Below, in pieces: positions 22,993-34,500 of a DNA stretch of 64,000 bases. The stretch covers positions 78,607,447 to 78,671,446 of the forward strand of contig CM036158.1 of NCBI GenBank assembly GCA_020631735.1. Direction: 5' to 3'. The position numbers and the translations under genes are program-made. Source of the DNA: Saccharum officinarum (taxonomy: Eukaryota > Streptophyta > Magnoliopsida > Poales > Poaceae). A model generated the notes under the pieces. The model saw nothing but the letters and a program-made list of their open reading frames with translations, did not search any database and had not been told where the DNA came from. Positions within the stretch are counted from its first letter, which is position 1. Each line of letters opens with the position of its first letter.

Positions 22993-24126
22993 TGACAACC
23001 TAACACAAGTGATGCTAAGAAGTGTCAACAGTTGACCCTAGGGGATTAGTCATGTGGTTAAAATCAAGATCACGTACACTCCACCCATATATGCTACTTC
23101 TACCCGGGAAGTACGCATCCACATACTTTCCATTTAGACACATCCCATAATTGTTCTACTCCTACACTAGGAGTGAGCATCAAAATTTTCCCTTCACTCA
23201 TTGCTAGCCCTTTTGTTATCCAATAAAGCTCTAAATATCCCTTTGTTACTACCTCCATCAATATTTCCAAAAGAGACTTGGGTGCTCCATTCTAAAAAAG
23301 AAGAAGAAAAGAAGAGAGAGTGAGAAAGAAAAATAAAGAGACAATAAAAGGACAAGGGTCCTAATTATGAGATATTTTTCCGTAACCCATGTTCTCAGCA
23401 AGTTCTTCAAAGTTTAAGAGAGGTATAAATTTCTTTCAAGGAGCAAAAGTAGAAATAGATACTCACCATTTTTTCTCTACCCGTTCATTTCCACTTACAT
23501 CCACCATCATTACCACTACATACATATCCACTCAGCCCATATTTAGGATCACACATATGCACATCTTGATTTGACTGTATGGCCAGACTTGTCCCTCTGG
23601 ATCCATGTGTCTGACTATGCAATAAATGTTTGCAAGTATGGATTCCTTGTCTCCCACCTATGAGCTCCAGATAGACCTATTAGAAGTAGGGTGAGAGAGA
23701 TAAGGTATAATGTTACTATGCCTTATGCCAAAAATACTACACATTTTGAGATAAGAGAGAAGGCATACACCATAAATGCCTTGGTGAGGATCTAGAAATA
23801 CTATAAAGGAGAGACGTGAAAGGGTCATACACAGGAATCTCTGAGTTTTATTTGAAAACCCTACAAAACTCCAGAATAATAGTTGATCAAAGAGCTTGAG
23901 ACATAGCGCTTGACTTGACCGTTCTGTCTTTCAACTGCTCAAGACCCAAGTGATGGCTACAATCCCCATGGTAAAAGGTAATATGGGTAAGTTTGAAGTC
24001 AGGATAGTTCATTCTAATCCAGAGGAGAGTTCTTGTTTGAATGCATGTGTACTTTTGAGGTGTGAAAGCATTGTAGCAACTCTTGATCCATCACTGAGTT
24101 TATCTTTGCTCAGGGACGAGCAAAGG
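22993..24126 (+). other. Remnant of a Ty3/gypsy internal region, non-coding
   Basis: About 1.1 kb between the PBS-like site and a PPT, far too short for gag-pol. It has a purine-rich tract at 23288-23352 and no recognised domain. Short frames (23389-23574, 23950-24159) have no motif. The flanking LTRs (X on the left, Y on the right) are not a pair, so a deletion or recombination junction lies in this stretch. Confidence 0.5.
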
Positions 24127-24143
24127 GTAAGCTTGGGGGAGTT
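24127..24143 (+). other. Polypurine tract of the Y element
   Basis: GTAAGCTTGGGGGAGTT directly precedes TGTTGACGG. It is preceded by CAGGGACGAGCAAAGG, the usual Athila/Tat context. It fixes the following LTR as a 3' LTR on the plus strand. Confidence 0.85.
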
Positions 24144-25402
24144 TGTTGACGGTAGATAAGTATCATTTTTTAACCGTCAACATAGCATAAAAAAGGACTA
24201 AACAATAATTACCACTTAGATATAGGGGGTTTACTGACATAATTCCATGAGTTTTGGTGAATGTCTATTTCTATAGGGGGTCAGCTAAAAAGAACCAAGA
24301 AAGGCCCACATGTCAGGTTTACATAGAGACAACAGGGTCACGCATAACTTTTCTATAATCTGAAAGATATGAGAAGACTCTAGAAACAAACCGGAGGCAA
24401 AACGGGCCCAAAAGCCGGGCGGGCGCCTCAAGGGTGGGGGCGAGCGCCCCACCTAGGTAGCCAATCAGGCTCTACCTCCTGGATCATGCCTCCACCGCCT
24501 TTGAGGATCAATAATAATCATAGATCAAGGTTGGTTTGATCCGAGGGCTGTGGTACTTCCTAGAGGGCTATATAAGCAAGGCCCCTGGCCCCTGGAGGAG
24601 GCATCCCTTGGAACCCTAATTCATTATTTCCTGTGAGGATCAGCAGGGAGGGGTCCCTTGAATGGATCTCTCTTAGGGCACATATAAGAGAGATTAGCTT
24701 TGTAGTTTCCATGTGAGATTAGAGTTCTTCTAGATTGAGAGAGTTAGAGTGGAGGGATGAGTTGGAGGAAGCCCGGCATGTCGGTGTCTCCTCTCCGGCT
24801 TGTACCTACAGGATCAAGTCTCCTAACCCGAGGCTTGGTTTTAGGATTCTTTGGTAATTCAACTTTCAATACTAAGTAAGTAGATTGTTATTATTGTTCT
24901 ATGGTTTACGATTTTACTTTATTCTCTTCCATGGTAGAGGGTAGGATAATCGTCTATAGCGTAAGCGTGGTGCTTAGGCTAGAGATACTCGTAGATATCC
25001 CCTGTCTGGTCGGATCCGTGGTAGTAGCGCGGGATGTGACACTCCCGTTGCTTCCTTTGTACCCCACATCCCGTTAGAAGGATTGGTAGGACTAAGTGCC
25101 CTGGTCAAGCATCCTCTGTGGTGTCTCTTTTCCATCGGTATGTCCACATAGACCAATAGTTTCATAGCTTACCATAGGTTGGAACCAAACTATCATCGTA
25201 ATCTTCTCTAATCGCTTATATCTTTGCTACCTTGTAGTGCGGCCCAGGGGTTGTGTATAGATTTAGGTTAGTCATCGCACGCTTTCTCCTTGTGGATAAA
25301 CAAATACGATACTCTAGAAATATCTTCTAGGTGAAATGCTCACTGATATCTATGCACTTGCGGATCCTTTTCTATGTGCGTTAACAAATATCAATAGCAC
25401 GT
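24144..25402 (+). repeat. Family Y 3' LTR
   Basis: It starts TGTTGACGG after the PPT. It resembles family X in order (GAGTTTTGGTGAAT, TATA, GGTGAAATGCT, CTTGCGGAT), but too little to be the same family. TATA box at 24568-24577. The end, near AATATCAATAGCA, is uncertain because no duplication could be matched. Confidence 0.65.
24568..24577 (+). promoter_or_regulatory. TATA box of the Y LTR
   Basis: CTATATAAGC, followed about 30 bases later by a GC-rich leader. Assigned by motif. Confidence 0.6.
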
Positions 25403-26287
25403 TCCTTCTGCTGACGCTCTGTGCAGTCAGTTTGATGGCACCTGGGCCACCGTGCCTGGCGGAGGAGTTATGGCATGCGCTCCCACGCTGTCCCACTTCA
25501 TCTGGGAGATGGGACATCAAGACACATGGAGCAAATCTAGCAGAGGAGAAGCCACAACACTTGGTGTGCGTGGATCCGGGCCATTGATGGCAATCGGTGG
25601 GCCCGAGGGAAGTCAAATCCCCTTAAGTCCCACGAGGATGTGTGCGCGGATTGGGCGATGTGCTTGGTGGAATGTGGAGCGAGGAATAAACTCATTGTCA
25701 ATATCCTCCTGACTCTGCCTTTACTACGTGGCCTCCATCATGTAACCACCCTGAGGCATATTACGAGGATTGAGGGGGCACCGGGCTGGTTCCCTGAGGC
25801 CTCTTTAGCCGTTGATGGCCGATTGAAGGGCCCGAAGCCATCCACAATGCATCGACTGGGGCTATAAAGAGGGGCCCCAGGGATGTGGTGCCTTCTATCC
25901 CTCCTCTGGCTCCTTCTCTTCTTCCTCTCAGATCCAACTCCTAGAAGTCATGGTGACGATGAAGTGCAACACCTCCCTCTGAGTGAGCCTAGCCTCCTTC
26001 GCCGGGCAATCACTCCCATGAGGGTGGAAGGATTCTAGCGAAGGAGGGGCGACGACACGATGCTAGATGTGTCTGTCGTGTTCCCTTCCCATAGAAGGCG
26101 GAAGGATTTCAGTGACATTGCTAGAATCCTTCCTTTCTCCGATGGGGAAGGGGAGCCATGACGCGTCGGTCGCTGCCCCTCCCCTCCCGACAAAAGCTAG
26201 TGCTCGAGCCCGTTAGCGAGGCAACAGTCGATGTCGCCCGAACTAGGCCCTTAGGGAAGGGCCCTGAGGTCGACCTGCTAGCCCAAG
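25403..26287. repeat. GC-rich Tat-type LTR-like segment
   Basis: The plus strand carries a TATA-like CTATAAAG (25862-25869) framed by GGG and GGGGCCCC, then a pyrimidine-rich leader, as in Tat/RIRE2 LTRs. The CCAAG duplication around E3 shows that it continues at 35160. Coding remnants beyond 36,462 are on the minus strand, so orientation and relation to that element are unresolved. Several 75-90 aa frames on both strands reflect high GC content and no domain is seen. Confidence 0.4.
26283..26287. other. Left target-site duplication of E3 (CCAAG)
   Basis: CCAAG precedes TGTCACACCC and is repeated exactly at 35155-35159. Confidence 0.93.
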
Positions 26288-27072
26288 TGTCACACCCAAA
26301 ATTTCCTATTTTGGATTGTGCATGAAAAACACTAAATAAAATAGATGATTTCAATATTTGAATAAATTTATTAGATAAGTTAAGTTGCTGCTAATTTAAA
26401 TATAGAAAATTGTGGTTTAAAACTTTTTCATATTATTTTGATAGGCTTTTGTGATGTAATGTTTGCTTGTTGTGTGACTTTCGGTGTTGTGTTCGTGAAA
26501 AAGGTTTAAACCGTGTTTAGTAAGTCGTTTACTTTTCTTCGGCTTGTCTCTGCCATTTTCCATAATCAAATCTTTGCTTTCTCGATTTTAACCTTTCCAG
26601 CTTATATACGTGATGACATAATCTGGAAAGAAAAAAAACAAGCAACTAGACCATATATCCTTTATGCTTATATATAGATGGAATATAGACGCCAGCCTGT
26701 TGCTAGCTCAGGATCTGTTGCTTACCAAAGAGGGTAACTATATATTTCCTTCCAAAAGGCTACACATGCGCAAGGACTCCAATGAGACGTGTCTGTCTAT
26801 AAATAGCGAACCGTGCCCACCGTATCCTTTTCCAACCCTTGAAATAAGCCAGATGATCATGATCCACGCCGCCGCCTTGGTTTGCATCGCCGGCCGCTCG
26901 ACCGTCATACGCGACGAAAGCCATCCAAAGGAGAAGCTTCACCGAACTGTCTCTGAATTGTTCTGTGCTTCATCGCCGTGGTCAGCGGCCAAGCCAGAGA
27001 GCTAGCGTCCTTTTTCCTCTTTCAGTGGTTGACTGCTGGATTTCATCTCTCTTTTCCATTGAACAGCAGGGC

Positions 27073-27078
27073 CACGTG
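27073..27078 (+). promoter_or_regulatory. G-box (CACGTG) in E3 5' LTR
   Basis: GCCACGTGTC lies about 100 bp upstream of the TATA box, the normal place for an ABRE/G-box bZIP or bHLH site in plant promoters. It is kept at 32334-32339 in the 3' LTR. Function is inferred. Confidence 0.45.
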
Positions 27079-27174
27079 TCAGCGTCTTTTTCTATTTCAG
27101 CTTGTCCAACACGAGTCGGACTCTGATTAGAGCCGAGTCCTGCACCGAGCCCGGATTGTGGGGATTCAGATGCC

Positions 27175-27185
27175 ATATAAAAACC
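27175..27185 (+). promoter_or_regulatory. TATA box of E3 5' LTR
   Basis: ATATAAAAACC, followed by CT-rich sequence typical of plant transcription starts. Repeated at 32436-32446. Confidence 0.6.
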
Positions 27186-29736
27186 TTTGCCCTCTCTTCG
27201 TTTGACTGCCAGGCGGAGCCCCACTAGGCAGCACGTTTTCATCTCCCGTACATCGTACAGAAGATGGACTCCGTCCATAGAAACACCGAGTGCCCCTATA
27301 TAATCCGGAGAACCATCATCACGTTCACGTTTTCTCATCTACGCGCCGCCACCATCACGATCTCCACAAGCTCACGCTGTAGTCGCCGTCGTGCACACCG
27401 TTTGCTGTCTTACCGTTTCGTGATCTGCCACCGAGTTTCACATCTCCTTTTCCATCTTCAAGCTGTTGCCGCCAGAGCCCAGGCTCGCAGCGCCGTGAAA
27501 CTTCAAAACCCTAAGCCGCAGCCGCGACTTCGATCTGCTCGCCTGACGTTTCACCGTCGTCTGCATCCTGTTGCCGAGCTCCACGTTGCCGCCGCCTCGC
27601 TCCCAAGAGCTCGCTATCGATTTTCCGCCGTCGTGACGTCTTCCTTGACTGCCATCGCCGATCTGTCGTTGAAGAAGCCCGCTTGTGAAACCCGATCTCG
27701 CCGCTCTCTGCTTCAACATGACATCGTTGTTTCTCTTCTGACATCGGTAAGGACTTCCACATGCCTCCTGTTAGCTTGATCTGCTTCAGCCCACTGACTC
27801 CATTGAACCTGTATGAACACTAGCTGTTGCTGTCCATGCAGATGTCAATAAGAACAATTGGCCATGAAGGAGTAAGCCATGTGGACCACTGGTCATTCTT
27901 GACGTTGAGGCATATATCTTCTTATACATCCAACCAGTCTTCATCAATCGTGAGGTCCGTGCGAAGCACTCTGATGATTATAGGGCCAGGCCTGTCTCTT
28001 TAATTCCTTGGCTATAATGCTTTATCAGCTAAATATATAATACTCTGCTGATGTCACCTCTTTATCATAGGCGTGCAATATTTTGGTTATCTTTTAGGAC
28101 AGCTAGAATTTCCTTTACAGATATATTCATCACGTTCACACGACCTCGTCTCATCTTACATGTAATTAGCAAATCTCCTGTATAGATAATACCGTTTCAG
28201 CTTAAATCTTCCATTGTTTCATCATCCGAACTCTGTTTTAGTTCGTTCAAATTGCGTTAAATTTATGTTGACGTAATCCAAGTGCTAGTCTCAACAATTA
28301 TGATGCCACATGTTTTTTTTGATACAGTGAAATACAAAATTGACTAATATGCATGCAACCGGCTTTGTAAATAAAAAGCTACGTAGATGTTTATACTTTG
28401 GTGTTTTTATATATAAATACTAATTGGTTAATTACTAACATTAATATGTTTTTTTTAAACTGAAATATATAGATTCTAAATTAGTTATCTCACATGATTT
28501 TGTTTAATTAAAATAAATCAAGCATGTAGGCTTCTCTTATATAATATATATGAACTTCCGGTAGATGTTTCTTTCTAACGGTAGATTCGTCTTCGGCGTC
28601 TTTTTGCATTCTTGTAACCGTGGCATCTAGTTTATTTTAGTATGATATTTTCTCTTGTGTGGTGCCCTGTTCTTAGTTGCTTTTATTTGTTGCTTGTATG
28701 TTTGCCTGTGCGTGATGCTTGCTACAAGTAGAACGAGAACCGTGTGTGAGCGATGAAGATCAGAAGGTGATGACTAGAAGCAAAGTATGAGGAAAATATG
28801 AGCAAGAGTTTAAGGCAAGTATAACATGGGACCATCCTTGTTACCTATTCACTGAAATTATTATACATATGCATGTGTCTTCCTTGACAACCATAGAGAT
28901 TATAACTTAGCTATTGATATCTTGTTTCCTTGTCACCTATGGGTTATGCATTTGGGTAGCTACTGCTAGCGCTTAATTATGAACAATGATCTTGTAATTT
29001 GACTAATGGATTATGCAATCAACCAATTAAGATGATGTTATTTCTGTTGAAAGGGGGCTAGAGCATGTGGGTTATTTTGATGCTCTAGTTACTCTCCGTA
29101 AGGACTTACCTGTAAGTGATAACCGGGATATACAGTACAGCTGTGAGGGCTATATGGCTCTGGCTCTAGTTGTTCAAGAGACCTTTTCTAGCTTGTTAGA
29201 GGTTACCTTAAATGGCGTAAGAATGGCTTGCCACGTTGGGTGTAGTGCGAGCCCTTGGCCTAGTGTGTATAGGCTGCGGTTGTTGTGCCACCGGGAAGGG
29301 GGGTTCTTCATCTGCCTGCCGAGTGAATCTAATGGCCCTAACTTGTTAGATGAACTTTTGAATGGCTTTATATGGTCTTTGATGTTTTGGGCCTTGCAAA
29401 CCCATGCATTTGGAAATCATGACTCATAGTGAAAGTGTACACCTCTGCGCAGAGTTAAAAACTGGTATACTAGCCGTGCTCACGGATACGAGCGGCCTTG
29501 GAGATTCTTACAGAATAGTTGATCACCATTGTTATATCATGTTTAATTATTGTTGATTATTATTATGCTCATGTTAATGCTATTCATTATCCTTATTACA
29601 ATTGATCATTGATTCATTAATGGGATTTGGATTACCTTGATGCTACTCAATTGCTAATTATATGATGATTAAAAGCTAAACACAGTTAAACAGTGTCTAT
29701 CCTTTTTGAGCCTCATGAACCCTGTGTTATACTTGT

Positions 29737-29755
29737 TGAGTTCGACATGGACTCA
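29737..29755 (+). other. Conserved LTR hairpin, E3
   Basis: TGAGT, 9-nt loop, ACTCA, followed by TTCTTGCTATTTCCCC. It lies about 315 bp before the LTR end, as in E1 and E2. Confidence 0.5.
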
Positions 29756-30073
29756 TTCTTGCTATTTCCCCAACACTCCAGTGTGTAATAAGATGCTACT
29801 CGGAAAAAGGACAAAGGTGTAGTGGAGTTTCCAGAAGACTAGTAGAAGTGCTAGGCATATGTTACCCCCAGTCAGCCGTCCCTGAGAAGAATGGAGCCCG
29901 AAGTTTAGTCACCGTTCCGCGATACTCTGATGTAAGTGTTAATATAGCTATGTATACGTTATATAATAACATTGTTTCTGATATTTTTTTTTCATTCTGG
30001 CATATGTGTGGACTTCCTGGGCACACATATGATTAGCCTGGTTTTGTTCTTTAGAAAACCGGGTGTGACAGAG

Positions 30074-30085
30074 TGGTATCAGAGC
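30074..30085 (+). other. E3 primer binding site (initiator-Met tRNA)
   Basis: TGGTATCAGAGC, three bases after the LTR end at 30070. Confidence 0.94.
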
Positions 30086-31510
30086 GGTGTTGACTGTAGG
30101 ACGTATGCCAAGTAGCACTGGACGTATTCTAAAACTCATTTTACTATAAAACTATTTTGTCATCCCTTGACTCATTGATTTTGACTATTTCCTCTTCCTT
30201 GTCCTGTTGTATCCTCTCCTTGATAGCTTCCTTTGAGTTATCATTTCTTACTCCCTTGGATTTTGTTTTATGTTGTTTTTACTAAAAGTTTTCTGATCTT
30301 ACCTTGTTCAAAAGTTCGATGGCCTTTCATCATCTCCAATGTGCCAATAGGATGACCACCATTATTGAAGAAGCATGTGTAGTACCGATGATGTGATGTG
30401 TGCTTGTTTTGCTTGATGTGTTGCTTGTGTGTTGTTCTTGTTCTCGTGTTTCAAAGGTAGGCCCGGAAGGTATAAGTCTTGAGAAGTAGTTCGATCTTTG
30501 TTAAGTGGGGTAGCATCTGCTATCAACAACAGCAAGTCCTGAATATCTCAAGCGACGAGGCATGAGGAGGCATGAAGAACTAAAGATCAAACCTTATCTT
30601 TCTTATCATCTTTTGGCTATCCTCGATCCATGTCTTATATCTCATCAACACAAAGCAAAGAAGCATGAAGACTTGAAGATTAGTGTTATCTATCTCTCCA
30701 GTGTCTTTGAATCTCATTTCTATCTTATCCTGTCTTTTCAGAGCAGTAAGTCTTCCTTAGCTTATATCTCTATTTTTGGATGCCCAAAAATCATGGATAA
30801 ATTCTGGACAATAGTAGATTTCAATATCTTTCTCTGACCGTAAGAACCACCCTGATATCTATTATGGTTTGGGATTTATGAAAATCACAAGGCGACGCAT
30901 CTGTGCTGTCAGCAATCTGAAATAGTTTCTGTTGTTCACAGTTTTCGACTACCTTAACTGCAGAATTTGGAGAAGTGTTCTATAAGGAAGTTGTAGTAAA
31001 TTTGATAAGCTTTCCAACGGTATAAGCTACAATATCATTGGATTCGTAGAACTCGAGATATAACTGTATTTCTGCACTGCTATTTTTCTGCTCGCGAGGA
31101 AGTGCAGGTTACTTGTTCTTGCATATGCTCATGAGTCTCTTTGACATGCTAGAAGGACACGATAGTAGTTATCACTCAGAAACAAATGCAAGCTATCCTT
31201 TGGTGTACTCTAGTTGATCTCTTCTTAAGAGGGTTTGTCGAACTAAAAGACTATACAAGATGGAGGTTTATATGTTCTATTTCGTCACCTGGAAGCATCA
31301 GCTAGCTACATGGTTGTAAAGTCACTATCGAGCGCAAGTATCTTTTCTTAGGGTTGGTAACCTGTTAGAACCATCTACAAGAATCGTAAGGGTCTAAAGG
31401 AGACATTTACAAAGTTGGTTTTGAGTTTGTGGCATCATCATTGGATAAGAGTTGATCAGAGAAGCGTGAAGATTTGCAAAATCAACTTTATCTTTCTTGC
31501 TAGTCTCTCC
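30086..31510 (+). other. E3 internal region, non-coding
   Basis: It matches, in reverse, parts of the E2 leader (about 17,000-18,629), including the CCGTTGGAAAGCTTATC block (reverse complement near 31,010). The 91-aa frame at 30562-30837 has no gag or pol motif; its reverse counterpart in E2 is interrupted. The whole pol region present in E2 is absent here. Confidence 0.75.
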
Positions 31511-31548
31511 GAATCTCGGGACGAGATTCTTGTTAAGTGGGGTAGATT
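31511..31548 (+). other. E3 polypurine tract and upstream inverted repeat
   Basis: GAATCTCG, 3-nt loop, CGAGATTC (31511-31529), a perfect 8-bp stem, then the short purine tract AAGTGGGGTAGATT next to the 3' LTR. Confidence 0.85.
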
Positions 31549-34500
31549 TGTCACACCCAAAATTTCCTATTTTGGATTGTGCATGAAAAACACTAAATAA
31601 AATAGATGATTTCAATATTTGAATAAATTTATTAGATAAGTTAAGTTGCTGCTAATTTAAATATAGAAAATTGTGGTTTAAAACTTTTTCATATTATTTT
31701 GATAGGCTTTTGTGATGTAATGTTTGCTTGTTGTGTGACTTTCGGTGTTGTGTTCGTGAAAAAGGTTTAAACCGTGTTTAGTAAGTCGTTTACTTTTCTT
31801 CGGCTTGTCTCTGCCATTTTCCATAATCAAATCTTTGCTTTCTCGATTTTAACCTTTCCAGCTTATATACGTGATGACATAATCTGGAAAGAAAAAAAAC
31901 AAGCAACTAGACCATATATCCTTTATGCTTATATATAGATGGAATATAGACGCCAGCCTGTTGCTAGCTCAGGATCTGTTGCTTACCAAAGAGGGTAACT
32001 ATATATTTCCTTCCAAAAGGCTACACATGCGCAAGGACTCCAATGCGACGTGTCTGTCTATAAATAGCGAACCGTGCCCACCGTATCCTTTTCCAACCCT
32101 TGAAATAAGCCAGATGATCATGATCCACGCCGCCGCCTTGGTTTGCATCGCCGGCCGCTCGACCGTCATACGCGACGAAAGCCATCCAAAGGAGAAGCTT
32201 CACCGACCTGTCTCTGAATTGTTCTGTGCTTCATCGCCGTGGTCAGCGGCCAAGCCAGAGAGCTAGCGTCCTTTTTCCTCTTTTAGTGGTTGACTGCTGG
32301 ATTTCATCTCTCTTTTCCATTGAACAACAGGGCCACGTGTCAGCGTCTTTTTCTGTTTCAGCTTGTCCAACACGAGTCGGACTCTGATTAGAGTCGAGTC
32401 CTGCACCGAGCCCGGATTGTGGGGATTCAGATGCCATATAAAAACCTTTGCCCTCTCTTCGTTTGACTGCCAGGCGGAGCCCCACTAGGCAACACGTTTT
32501 CATCTCCCGTACGTCGTACAGAAGATGGACTCCGTCCATAGAACGCCGAGTGCCCCTATATAATCCGGAGAACCATCATCACGTTCACGTTTTCTCATCT
32601 ACGCGCCGCCACTATCACGATCTCCACAAGCTCACGCTGTAGTCGCCGTCGTGCACACCGTTTGCTGTCTTACCGTTTCGTGATCTGCCACCGAGTTTCA
32701 CATCTCCTTTTCCATCTTCAAGCTGTTGCCGCCACAGCCCAGGCTCGCAGCGCCGTGAAACTTCAAAACCCTAAGCCGCAGCCGCGACTTCGATCTGCTC
32801 GCCTGACATTTCACCGTCGTCTGCATCCTGTTGCCGAGCTCCACGTTGCCGCCGCCTCGCTCCCAAGAGCTCGCTATCGATTTTCCGCCGTCGTGACGTC
32901 TTCCTTGACTGCCATCGCCGATCTGTCGTTGAAGAAGCCCGCTTGTGAAACCCGATCTCGCCGCTCTCTGCTTCAACATGACATCGTTGTTTCTCTTCTG
33001 ACATCGGTAAGGACTTCCACATGCCTCCTGTTAGCTTGATCTGCTTCAGCCCACTGACTCCATTGAACCTGTATGAACACTAGCTGTTGCTGTCCATGCA
33101 GATGTCAATAAGAACAATTGGCCATGAAGGAGTAAGCCATGTGGACCGCTGGTCATTCTTGACGTTGAGGCATATATCTTCTTATACATCCAACCAGTCT
33201 TCATCAATCGTGAGGTCCGTGCGAAGCACTCTGATGATTATAGGGCCAGGCCTGTCTCTTTAATTCCTTGGCTATAATGCTTTATCAGCTAAATATATAA
33301 TACTCTGCTGATGTCACCTCTTTATCATAGGCGTGCAATATTTTGGTTATCTTTTAGGACAGCTAGAATTTCCTTTACAGATATATTCATCACGTTCACA
33401 CGACCTCGTCTCATCTTACATGTAATTAGCAAACCTCCTGTATAGATAATACCGTTTCAGCTTAAATCTTCCATTGTTTCATCATCCGAACTCTGTTTTA
33501 GTTGGTTCAAATTGCGTTAAATTTATGTTGACGTAATCCAAGTGCTAGTCTCAACAATTATGATGCCACATGTTTTTTTTGATACAGTGAAATACAAAAT
33601 TGACTAATATGCATGCAACCGGCTTTGTAAATAAAAAGCTACGTAGATGTTTATACTTTGGTGTTTTTATATATAAATACTAATTGGTTAATTGCTAACA
33701 TTATTATGTTTTTTTTAAAACTGAAATATATAGATTCTAAATTAGTTATCTCACATGATTTTGTTTAATTAAAATAAATCAAGCATGTAGGCTTCTCTTA
33801 TATAATATATATGAACTTCCGGTAGATGTTTCTTTCTAACGGTAGATTCGTCTTCGGCGTCTTTTTGCATTCTTGTAACCATGGCATCTAGTTTATTTTA
33901 GTATGATATTTTCTCTTGTGTGGTGCCCTGTTCTTAGTTGCTTTTATTTGTTGCTTGTATGTTTGCCTGTGCGTGATGCTTGCTACAAGTAGAACGAGAA
34001 CCGTGTGTGAGCGATGAAGATCAGAAGGTGATGACTAGAAGCAAAGTATGAGGAAAATATGAGCAAGAGTTTAAGGCAAGTATAACATGGGACCATCCTT
34101 GTTACCTATTCACTGAAATTATTATACATATGCATGTGTCTTCCTTGACAACCATAGAGATTATAACTTAGCTATTGATATCTTGTTTCCTTGTCACCTA
34201 TGGGTTATGCATTTGGGTAGCTACTGCTAGTGCTTAATTATGAACAATGATCTTGTAATTTGACTAATGGATTATGCAATCAACCAATTAAGATGATGTT
34301 ATTTCTGTTGAAAGGGGCTAGAGCATGTGGGTTATTTTGATGCTCTAGTTACTCTCCGTAAGGACTTACCTGTAAGTGATAACCGGGACATACAGTACAG
34401 CTGTGAGGGCTATATGGCTCTGGCTCTAGTTGTTCAAGAGACCTTTTCTAGCTTTATATGGTCTCTGATGTTTTGGGCCTTGCAAACCCATGCATTTGGA

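Larger units (their letters stand above)
26288..30070 (+). repeat. E3 5' LTR
   Basis: TGTCACACCC to GGGTGTGACA, followed by the PBS. 26288-28818 is unlike the E1/E2 LTRs. From about 28,819 (AAGTATAACATGGGACCATC) to the end it matches E2 in reverse. It holds a G-box (27073-27078), TATA box (27175-27185), CpG-rich leader, palindrome CTCTGCGCAGAG (29443-29454) and hairpin (29737-29755). The 171-aa frame at 27264-27779 lies in the CpG-rich leader and recurs, altered, in the other LTR; no domain is visible. Confidence 0.95.

Noticed and set aside
27264..27779. 171-aa frame, Ser/Arg-rich, in the E3 5' LTR
   Set aside because: It is downstream of the LTR TATA box in CpG-rich sequence. The 3' LTR copy starts at a different place because of a small indel, and no domain was recognised. 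Kept only as a finding about promoter-like content.
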